A stretch of 5,500 nt of DNA from assembly GCA_022837205.1 (NCBI GenBank), contig JALHEL010000132.1, positions 1-5,500 of the forward strand. Reading direction: 5' to 3'. Source of the DNA: Leptolinea sp. (GTDB lineage Bacteria; Chloroflexota; Anaerolineae; Anaerolineales; Anaerolineaceae). Both the position numbers and the translations under genes were made by a program. The first letter of the stretch is position 1. Each line of letters starts with the position of its first letter. The notes beneath the pieces were generated by a model. The model was not told where the DNA came from. It ran no database searches and saw only the letters and a program-made list of their open reading frames with translations. Positions 1-5,500 of this stretch are shown piece by piece.

Positions 1-23
1 AGCATAAGGACGTTGCCGACTGA
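1..23 (+). CDS. phoU: 3' end of an upstream gene, probably phosphate transport regulator PhoU (partial)
   Basis: Reading the frame that ends at TGA 21-23 gives the C-terminal residues HKDVAD. PhoU proteins commonly end in a tryptophan-containing helix followed by a short HKD-type tail, and phoU normally lies directly before phoP/phoB-phoR in Firmicutes. The stop codon overlaps the response regulator start by one base (TGATG), as expected for translationally coupled operon partners. PhoU is a cytoplasmic helical protein that links the PstSCAB phosphate transporter to the PhoR kinase and represses signalling when phosphate is plentiful. Only six residues are visible, so the call rests mostly on context. 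Any other gene ending in this frame would look the same. Confidence 0.45.
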
Positions 24-694
24 TGATTTACTGTGTCGAAGATAATACCGAAATTCGCGAATTGGTCGTCTACACACTGCAGATGACCGGTTTTACAGCC
101 CGCGGCTTTGTCGACGGAAAAGATTTTTTTGCTGCGATAAAAGAAGAGCTGCCGGAACTTGTTTTATTGGATATTATGCTTCCCGGGGAGGATGGTCTGC
201 AGATCTTGAAAAAATTGCGCGCTTCCGAGGTAACCCGGGCCATTCCTGTGATCATGCTGACCGCCAAAACGACCGAATATGATAAGGTCATCGGGCTTGA
301 CAGCGGAGCGGACGATTATCTGACCAAACCGTTTGGGATGATGGAATTAATCGCCAGAATTAAAGCCGTATTAAGGCGGGCAAGTGTGGCGGAAGAATCG
401 GATGAAATCACAATCGGACCTCTGGTGGTCTATCGGGATGAGCATCGTGTTTTCAATAACGGTGTCGAGGTTGCGCTGACTCCCAAAGAGTTCTCCTTGT
501 TGCTTTATCTGATCGAAAACAGGGGAATCGTATTAACGAGAGAAAGACTGTTATCCGAGGTTTGGGGGTTTGATTATTACGGGGAAACCAGAACGGTTGA
601 CGCGCATATTCGATCCCTACGGATGAAGTTAGGTGAGGCGGGTGATTTAATCGAGACCGTACGGGGAATCGGCTACAGAATCGAGAAACTCTGA
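23..694 (+). CDS. phoP: OmpR/PhoB-family response regulator, probable phosphate regulon regulator PhoP (PhoB)
   Basis: A 223-residue DNA-binding response regulator of normal family length. The receiver domain covers about residues 1-120. It shows the acidic pair E6-D7, phosphoacceptor D50 in the LLDIMLPGEDG segment, switch threonine T80 in the VIMLTAK segment, and the TKPF motif with K102. A short linker leads to a winged-helix domain at about 128-221, with the LTPKEF segment, a recognition-helix region around TRTVDAHIRSLR (189-200) and the closing RGIGYRIE hairpin typical of OmpR-type wings. Phosphorylation by the adjacent kinase should promote dimerisation and binding at target promoters. 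The ATG at 23 is preceded by AAGGA at 6-10, a slightly long spacing of 12 bases, and overlaps the upstream stop, so coupling probably helps initiation. The phosphate role is inferred from the PhoR-like partner and the probable phoU upstream. The OmpR-family assignment itself is secure. Confidence 0.9.
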   Translation: MIYCVEDNTEIRELVVYTLQMTGFTARGFVDGKDFFAAIKEELPELVLLDIMLPGEDGLQILKKLRASEVTRAIPVIMLTAKTTEYDKVIGLDSGADDYLTKPFGMMELIARIKAVLRRASVAEESDEITIGPLVVYRDEHRVFNNGVEVALTPKEFSLLLYLIENRGIVLTRERLLSEVWGFDYYGETRTVDAHIRSLRMKLGEAGDLIETVRGIGYRIEKL

Positions 695-2368
695 ATGAGA
701 CAAAAAATCTTTCGAAATATGGTATTTCTGGCGGTTTTGTCCGTTTTGATCATGGCAATCTTGATTACCTTTGTCCAATATGAACAGTTCTATCGAGAAA
801 TGCGTTCGGCGGTGAAAAACAGTGCCGTTTCGCTTTCCGATCTGGTAAACAATCAAGGAGCGGGGCTGTTAAACCTGATTCAAAAAAGTCCGGAAGCCAA
901 CCGAATCACCTTGGTTGACGTCGATGGGACTGTCCTGTTTGACAACAAAAGTGATCCTGCAAAAATGGAAAATCATCTGGATCGTCCCGAAATTCAGGCA
1001 GCGTTAAAAAATGGGCAGGGCGAAAATGAACGGCTATCCGAAACAATATCCGAAATTACATATTATTATGCGGTTAAATTAGATGACGGAAAAATATTGC
1101 GTATATCCAGAACACGAAAAAGTGTCTGGGCAACGGTATTTTCGACTATCCCGTATTTTGTATTGATCATTGTGATCATCCTGGTTCTGGCGATCTTTTT
1201 GGCGAGGAAATTAACCAAAAATATTATTGATCCGTTGAATAATTTGAATTTGGATGATCCGCTGTCCAATGATCATTATGATGAAATAAGCCCATTGATA
1301 TCCAGAATTTATAATCAGCAGCAAGAGATTCAATCTTATGTCAGTGAAGTGCGGGAGAAACAAGAAGAGTTCAATTCGGTCGTCAACAATATGCGTGAAG
1401 GACTTATTATTCTGAACGCCAACGCGACCATTATGACTGTTAACCGGAGCGTCGGTGAGATATTTGATATCGAGCCGGAAAGTTATATCGGTAAGAAGAT
1501 TTACACCTTACACCGGAGTTCCGCGCTGCAATCGGTTATCGAAAAAGCCATGAAAGGCGTTTCCGCTGAAGAGGTTATTGAAGTCGGGAAAAGGCATTAT
1601 CAATTATTTGCCGATCCGGTGAAGGACGGAGCGCAATTAAAAGGAATTATTCTGCTGATTCTGGACGTTACGGAGAAAAAAGAAGCCGAATCGAATCGGC
1701 GGGAATTTACGGCAAACGTTTCTCATGAACTTAAAACTCCTTTAACTTCCATCCGCGGATATGCCGAAATCATTCGTGACGGCATTGTAAAGCCGCAGGA
1801 TATCCCCGAATTTTCCGATCGGATCTATAAAGAAGCCAGCCGGATGCTTGAGATGGTGAATGACATTATGTCTCTTTCTCATTTGGATGAAGGACTCACG
1901 GAAGAAAAATTCGAAGAAACGGATCTGTTTTCGATCGTTACGGAGGTTGCGGAGAAACTAAAGCCGGTGGCGGCGAAGAAAGACATTCAGATCCTTACGG
2001 AAGGCGAGACGAGCATCATTTCGGGAATTCCGCGATTGGTCTTTGAGATCGTCTACAACTTGGTTGACAACGCGATCAAATATAATCGGGAAAAAGGAAC
2101 CGTCCGCATTTCGGTAAAGACGGACCGCCAATTTGTCATGTTACGGGTAAGCGACACCGGCATCGGCATTTCCAAAGAAGATCAAGCTCGAGTCTTTGAA
2201 CGCTTCTATCGGGTAGATCGGAGTCACAATCGAGACTCCGGCGGAACGGGGCTGGGACTCTCTATCGTAAAGCATGCCGCGATGGTGCATCATGCAAAAG
2301 TAGAATTATCCAGTCAAATAAATGTCGGAACGACAATTACCGTTTCTTTTCCCGTTCGACAATCCTGA
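695..2368 (+). CDS. phoR: PhoR-type membrane sensor histidine kinase
   Basis: A 557-residue sensor kinase whose ATG directly follows the regulator's stop codon with no gap, so the two are cotranscribed and probably translationally coupled. Domains visible in order: TM helix 1 (about 8-28), an extracytoplasmic domain of about 120 residues (29-149), TM helix 2 (about 150-171), a short degenerate HAMP-like linker (about 170-215), a PAS domain (about 222-330, containing the VVNNMREGLIILN segment), and HisKA with phosphoacceptor H344 in FTANVSHELKTPL. The HATPase domain has an N box at 453-464 (N455, N459), a G1 box DTGIG at 487-491, an F box FERFYRVD at 501-508 and a G2 box GGTGLGLSIVKH at 516-527. 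All catalytic motifs are intact, so the protein should autophosphorylate and pass phosphate to D50 of the neighbouring regulator. The PhoR name follows from architecture (TM-sensor-TM-HAMP-PAS-kinase) and context. The sensed signal cannot be read from sequence, and in this family it may come through PhoU and the Pst transporter. Confidence 0.88.
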   Translation: MRQKIFRNMVFLAVLSVLIMAILITFVQYEQFYREMRSAVKNSAVSLSDLVNNQGAGLLNLIQKSPEANRITLVDVDGTVLFDNKSDPAKMENHLDRPEIQAALKNGQGENERLSETISEITYYYAVKLDDGKILRISRTRKSVWATVFSTIPYFVLIIVIILVLAIFLARKLTKNIIDPLNNLNLDDPLSNDHYDEISPLISRIYNQQQEIQSYVSEVREKQEEFNSVVNNMREGLIILNANATIMTVNRSVGEIFDIEPESYIGKKIYTLHRSSALQSVIEKAMKGVSAEEVIEVGKRHYQLFADPVKDGAQLKGIILLILDVTEKKEAESNRREFTANVSHELKTPLTSIRGYAEIIRDGIVKPQDIPEFSDRIYKEASRMLEMVNDIMSLSHLDEGLTEEKFEETDLFSIVTEVAEKLKPVAAKKDIQILTEGETSIISGIPRLVFEIVYNLVDNAIKYNREKGTVRISVKTDRQFVMLRVSDTGIGISKEDQARVFERFYRVDRSHNRDSGGTGLGLSIVKHAAMVHHAKVELSSQINVGTTITVSFPVRQS

Positions 2369-2485
2369 GAAACCTTCCCGAATCAGACGCTATGACATAT
2401 AAAAATGCCTTAAGATATTTTTAAACTTATCGGTTACGTCATCTCTATCATAAAAATTTATATTATTTTCATATAAGTAAGCATT

Positions 2486-2516
2486 TTGACGGGTACTGAT
2501 GCCCATATGGTAAAAT
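2486..2516 (+). promoter_or_regulatory. candidate promoter for ppdK, upstream of the pair
   Basis: A TTGACG -35-like element (2486-2491) is followed after 19 bases by TAAAAT (2511-2516). TGG directly precedes the latter, giving an extended -10 of the TGnTAAAAT form. The spacing is longer than the 17-base optimum, which the extended -10 could partly offset. Transcription would begin near 2523 and leave a leader of about 60 bases. It lies in the AT-rich gap between phoR and ppdK. It was found by eye and competes with the candidate just downstream. Confidence 0.35.
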
Positions 2517-2519
2517 TTA

Positions 2520-2547
2520 TTTACAATATACCAGGATTTGATAAAAA
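2520..2547 (+). promoter_or_regulatory. candidate promoter for ppdK, downstream of the pair
   Basis: TTTACA (2520-2525) matches five of six -35 consensus bases. Sixteen bases later comes TAAAAA (2542-2547), a weak -10 preceded by TGA, so again of the extended TGn type. The start site would fall near 2554, giving a leader of about 30 bases that still contains the ribosome binding site. AT-rich spacers produce such matches by chance, so this is an alternative to the upstream candidate, or a tandem partner of it. Confidence 0.3.
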
Positions 2548-2566
2548 TTAATGCGGAAATATTTTT

Positions 2567-2574
2567 AGGAGGAA
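2567..2574 (+). promoter_or_regulatory. strong Shine-Dalgarno sequence of ppdK
   Basis: AGGAGGAA is a near-perfect complement to the 16S rRNA 3' end and ends 9 bases before the ATG at 2584. This fixes the start codon of the dikinase and suggests efficient translation. The two upstream operon genes have only weak sites and seem to depend on coupling. Confidence 0.85.
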
Positions 2575-2583
2575 GAAAGTCCA

Positions 2584-5325
2584 ATGACTGAGAAAAAATG
2601 GGTCTATTTATTCAGCGAGGTTGATCAAGCTGAAGCTTATTGCGGGGGGGATTGGGACAAGGTCCGCGGTCTGCTGGGTGGAAAAGGGGCCAATCTTGCA
2701 GACATGGCGCGAATCGGTGTACCCGTTCCGCCGGGGTTTACAGTAACAACTGAAGCCTGTAATTATTATTCTGCCCACGGAAAATTCCCCGAAGGTCTTT
2801 GGGAGCAAATGTTGGCTGCGTTAGCCGAAGTTGAAAAAGCAGCCGGGAAGAAATTCGGAGATCAGAAAAATCCCCTTTTGGTATCCTGTCGTTCAGGCGC
2901 CAAATTTTCTATGCCCGGGATGATGGACACGGTTTTGAACATCGGTTTGAATGATGAAACCGCGCTTGGAATGGTTGAATTAACCGGTAACGAACGGTTT
3001 GTATATGACTCTTACAGACGTCTCCTCCAAATGTTTGGTTCTGTGGTTCTTGAAATCCGCGATGAAGCTTTCGAAAAGCCATTGGAAGAATATCGAGCCA
3101 AAAAAGGGTACAAACTGGATACCGAAATGACGGCAGAGGATTGGAAAGCCCTTTGCGAAACCTATAAGAAGATTGTCAGGGTCGAAACCGGTCATGATTT
3201 CCCGCAGGATCCCTATGAACAAATGCGCCTTGCCACGGTTGCCGTTTTCAATTCATGGAACGGGAAACGAGCGGTGGATTACCGTCGCGCGGAAAAGATT
3301 CCGGATGATTTGGGAACAGCCGTCAATATCGTCACCATGGTATTCGGCAATATGGGTGAAGATTCCGGGACCGGTGTCGCTTTCACGCGTAACCCGTTGG
3401 ACGGTACCAAGAAGATCTATGGCGAATATCTGTTAAATGCTCAAGGTGAAGACGTCGTAGCCGGAATCCGAAATACACAGCCGTTGGAAACACTTCAAAC
3501 GGTTATGCCGGATGTTTACACCCAATTTGTGGATATCGCCAGCCGGTTGGAAAAACACTATCGGGATATGCAGGATATGGAATTTACCATCGAACGCGGT
3601 AAACTCTGGATGCTGCAGACTCGGAACGGAAAACGCACCGCACGGGCGGAAGTTGCCATTGCGGTACAGATGGTAAACGAAGGGTTGATCGATAAAGAAA
3701 CGGCTTTGAAGCGGGTTACGACGAAACAGGTCGATGCTCTGCTGCATCCCCAATTCGATCCCGAAGCCCTGAAGAAGATCGAACCGTTTGCCACGGGCGT
3801 CAATGCCTCTCCCGGCGCGGCGGTCGGACAGATTTATTTTGATGCCGATACCGTCGTCGAAATGAAAGAAACCGAAAACAAAGATTGCATTATGGTTCGG
3901 CAATTTACTAAGCCGGATGACGTTCACGGTATGCTCTCCGCAAAAGGTATTTTAACCTCCGAAGGCGGAGCCACTTCCCATGCAGCGGTTGTTGCCCGAC
4001 AGTTCGGTGTTCCCTGTGTGGTCGGCGCTTCTTCGCTGAAAATCGATTTGGAAAGAAAAACGGTAACTGCCGGGGATCTGGTGCTGCATGAAGGTGATTG
4101 GATTTCGGTAGACGGTACCACCGGTAAAGTTTACGCGGGGAAGGTGAATGTGGTTGTTCCGGACATCAATAAAATGACCGATCTGAACACCCTTCTGAGT
4201 TGGGCTGACGAAGTCGCCGATCTGGAAGTTTGGGCGAATGCGGATAATCCGCGGGACGCGAGCCGCGCCCGGACATTCGGAGCCAAAGGAATCGGCCTGT
4301 GCCGGACGGAGCATATGTTCTTTGAAACCGAAAGGTTGCCGATCGTCCAGCGGATGATTCTGTCGAAGACATCCGAAGAACGGACGGAAGCGCTGAATGA
4401 ATTGTTGCCATATCAACGGGCGGATTTTGACGGTTTGTTCGAAGCCATGTCCGGTTATCCGGTCATTATTCGCCTGATCGATCCGCCGTTACATGAATTC
4501 CTGCCTTCGCCGGAAGCATTGCGGGAACAGATTATTGAGAAGCGTATCCAAAAATTCTCGGACTATGTTTCCGGGAAAGCCGCCGACAAAGAACTTGTCA
4601 ATCTCGAAAATCTATTGATCGAAGTCGAAAAACGGCATGAATCGAACCCGATGATGGGTTTACGCGGAATTCGGTTGAGTATCGTGATGCCGGAAATCGT
4701 CGAAATGCAGGTGCGCGCCATTTTCGAAGCAGCTTGTGATGTCAAAAAGCGTGGATTTGAGCCGAAACCCGAAATCATGATCCCGCTGACCGGCCATGTC
4801 AACGAATTAAAGACGGTACAGCCGCGTTTGATCGAACTTGCCAAGCAGGTTATGGCTGAGAAGGGCGTGGAAGTCGAATATCTGTTCGGGACAATGATTG
4901 AAATTCCGCGAGCCGCGGTGACCGCCGGTGAAATCGCTCAGATTGCTCAGTTCTTCTCATTCGGGACGAATGACTTGACGCAGATGACCTTCGGTTACAG
5001 CCGGGATGATGCGGAACATTCCTTCCTGATTACTTATGTGGAAAAAGGAATTTTACCCGCCAACCCATTCCAGGAAATCGACCGTGACGGCGTAGGAAAA
5101 CTGATGCGGATGGCGATTCGGGACGGACGCGAAGCCCGGCCGGATCTGAAAGTCGGTATCTGCGGAGAACACGGCGGTGACCCGAGCTCCATCGAATGGT
5201 GCCATATTATCGGGAATGATTATGTCAGCTGCTCACCTTATCGGGTTCCGATTGCCCGTTTGGCTGCTGCTCAGGCGAAGATCAAATTCCCCGATCCGGA
5301 AGATCGCCGGAATATCAAGAAATAA
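2584..5325 (+). CDS. ppdK: pyruvate, phosphate dikinase
   Basis: A complete 913-residue dikinase, slightly longer than the roughly 875 residues typical of bacterial enzymes. It catalyses ATP + phosphate + pyruvate = AMP + pyrophosphate + phosphoenolpyruvate in the cytoplasm, and in anaerobes often runs toward pyruvate with pyrophosphate. The N-terminal ATP-grasp nucleotide-binding region shows LLGGKGANLADM (30-41), SCRSGAKFSMPGMMDT (101-116), GNMGEDSGTGVAFTRNP (255-271) and LQTRNGKRTA (344-353). The swivelling phosphohistidine domain carries GGATSHAAVVAR (461-472) with catalytic H466 and T464 at the position phosphorylated in plant enzymes. The C-terminal TIM barrel, which binds pyruvate/PEP, has CRTEHMFF (R574), RLIDPPLHEF (R630), GTMIEIPRA (E773), FGTNDLTQ (N796, D797) and GICGEHGGDP with general acid/base C860. 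All expected active-site residues are present. The start is fixed by AGGAGG and the conserved KWVYLF opening. About 10 extra residues sit near 14-29, and another insertion of about 15 lies between R630 and E773. It appears monocistronic. Confidence 0.97.
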   Translation: MTEKKWVYLFSEVDQAEAYCGGDWDKVRGLLGGKGANLADMARIGVPVPPGFTVTTEACNYYSAHGKFPEGLWEQMLAALAEVEKAAGKKFGDQKNPLLVSCRSGAKFSMPGMMDTVLNIGLNDETALGMVELTGNERFVYDSYRRLLQMFGSVVLEIRDEAFEKPLEEYRAKKGYKLDTEMTAEDWKALCETYKKIVRVETGHDFPQDPYEQMRLATVAVFNSWNGKRAVDYRRAEKIPDDLGTAVNIVTMVFGNMGEDSGTGVAFTRNPLDGTKKIYGEYLLNAQGEDVVAGIRNTQPLETLQTVMPDVYTQFVDIASRLEKHYRDMQDMEFTIERGKLWMLQTRNGKRTARAEVAIAVQMVNEGLIDKETALKRVTTKQVDALLHPQFDPEALKKIEPFATGVNASPGAAVGQIYFDADTVVEMKETENKDCIMVRQFTKPDDVHGMLSAKGILTSEGGATSHAAVVARQFGVPCVVGASSLKIDLERKTVTAGDLVLHEGDWISVDGTTGKVYAGKVNVVVPDINKMTDLNTLLSWADEVADLEVWANADNPRDASRARTFGAKGIGLCRTEHMFFETERLPIVQRMILSKTSEERTEALNELLPYQRADFDGLFEAMSGYPVIIRLIDPPLHEFLPSPEALREQIIEKRIQKFSDYVSGKAADKELVNLENLLIEVEKRHESNPMMGLRGIRLSIVMPEIVEMQVRAIFEAACDVKKRGFEPKPEIMIPLTGHVNELKTVQPRLIELAKQVMAEKGVEVEYLFGTMIEIPRAAVTAGEIAQIAQFFSFGTNDLTQMTFGYSRDDAEHSFLITYVEKGILPANPFQEIDRDGVGKLMRMAIRDGREARPDLKVGICGEHGGDPSSIEWCHIIGNDYVSCSPYRVPIARLAAAQAKIKFPDPEDRRNIKK

Positions 5326-5340
5326 ACTTTTTGATTGACA

Positions 5341-5374
5341 AAAAGCCACCTGTAAAAAGGTGGCTTTTATTTTA
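5341..5374 (+). terminator. intrinsic terminator of ppdK, probably bidirectional
   Basis: AAAAGCCACC (5341-5350) pairs perfectly with GGTGGCTTTT (5359-5368), and T5351-A5358 can extend the stem to 11 pairs around a six-base loop. On the plus strand the T-rich run CTTTTATTTTA follows the GC core, 15 bases after the ppdK stop. On the minus strand the same hairpin is followed by TTTTTGT, so it can also stop transcription of the convergent gene at the right edge. No long single-stranded T tract lies outside the stem, because the As and Ts form its base. This A-tract/T-tract symmetry is the usual form of a bidirectional terminator. Confidence 0.88.
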
Positions 5375-5421
5375 GTCGAAATATGAAAAGGCTTCGGATC
5401 AGAAGCGTGAAATCTTGCCGA

Positions 5422-5500
5422 TTAATGGGCGGCTCCGCGGATGTCCTCCAGCTTCTCGAAATGGTTTTCCGCCAGATATGCATCCATTCCTTCGATCACT
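5422..5500 (-). CDS. C-terminal end of a probable dihydroorotate/dihydropyrimidine dehydrogenase-type flavoprotein (partial)
   Basis: The reverse strand has an open frame from the window edge to TAA (complement of 5422-5424), giving the last 25 residues of a protein that continues beyond 5500. The visible part includes VIEGMDAYL, then ENHFEKLEDIRGAAH. A final amphipathic helix of the type (I/L)xGLxxYLxxxGF followed by S(V/L)EDIRGxA is typical of class 1 dihydroorotate dehydrogenases and PreA-like dihydropyrimidine dehydrogenases, FMN-dependent TIM-barrel enzymes of pyrimidine metabolism. Codon choice resembles that of the complete genes, and the gene converges on ppdK with the bidirectional hairpin between them. 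With only 25 residues the family call is tentative and the exact substrate cannot be told. That this is coding sequence is more certain than its name. Confidence 0.5.
   Translation of the reverse strand, partial: VIEGMDAYLAENHFEKLEDIRGAAH

Noticed and set aside
2400..2423. Hairpin of seven A-T pairs downstream of phoR, as a possible terminator
   Set aside because: TAAAAAT pairs with ATTTTTA around a 10-base loop, but the stem has no G-C pairs and no further T tract follows, so it is too weak to call.
2430..2455. Possible Pho box in the gap upstream of ppdK
   Set aside because: Two TCAT-like words occur (around GTCATCTCTATCAT), but their spacing does not match the 11-base direct-repeat pattern of Pho boxes, and no TT(A/T)ACA repeat array is present.
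2503..2510. CCATATGG perfect palindrome as an operator
   Set aside because: An eight-base palindrome in AT-rich DNA is expected by chance, and no second copy or longer symmetry surrounds it.
2390..2584. 64-codon minus-strand open frame spanning the phoR-ppdK gap
   Set aside because: It begins with TTG, has no Shine-Dalgarno sequence, shows no recognisable motif, and lies over the promoter and ribosome binding site of ppdK. AT-rich noncoding sequence explains it.
3433..3927. 164-codon minus-strand open frame inside ppdK
   Set aside because: It is fully antisense to a strongly conserved dikinase region, with low-complexity composition and no family motif. The long open antisense frame is a by-product of codon bias. 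The same applies to the 154-codon frame at 3952-4416.
5391..5406. GCTTC/GAAGC small hairpin before the minus-strand gene's end, as a second terminator
   Set aside because: It has only five base pairs, and on the minus strand it is followed by an interrupted T-rich stretch. The 11-pair hairpin nearby is a far better terminator.

Overview
The window is ordinary, gene-dense bacterial DNA with moderate GC. It holds three complete plus-strand genes, the last few codons of a gene entering from the left, and the C-terminal end of a minus-strand gene entering from the right. Purine-rich Shine-Dalgarno sequences (AGGAGG before ppdK), the style of the response regulator N-terminus and the membrane-bound PAS-containing PhoR-type kinase suggest an anaerobic Firmicute, perhaps a clostridial or Oscillospiraceae-like lineage. 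That placement rests on remembered family resemblance, not on a search. The pyruvate, phosphate dikinase has some features that are less typical of that group, so the taxonomy stays open.

Layout: bases 1-23 carry the last six codons and stop of an upstream gene, probably phoU. They overlap the start of a PhoP/PhoB-type response regulator (23-694), which directly abuts a PhoR-type sensor histidine kinase (695-2368). The TGATG overlap and the zero-base junction point to one translationally coupled operon, the usual pst-phoU-phoP-phoR arrangement of the phosphate-starvation regulon. An AT-rich 215-base gap follows, with two possible promoters and a strong ribosome binding site. It leads into a full-length pyruvate, phosphate dikinase gene (2584-5325). 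A strong hairpin with T-rich flanks on both strands (5341-5374) closes this gene and probably also stops transcription from the convergent gene at the right edge. The last 25 codons of that gene look like the C-terminus of a dihydroorotate/dihydropyrimidine dehydrogenase-type flavoprotein.

How the genes work together: the kinase and regulator should form one phosphate-sensing signalling pair, with PhoU linking them to the phosphate transporter. The dikinase interconverts pyruvate and phosphoenolpyruvate using ATP, phosphate, AMP and pyrophosphate. It appears to be a separate transcription unit, and I saw no convincing Pho box in front of it, so no regulatory link to PhoPR is claimed. I found no mobile element, CRISPR array, tRNA, rRNA or clearly new system. 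The items in the findings are modest points within well-known families.
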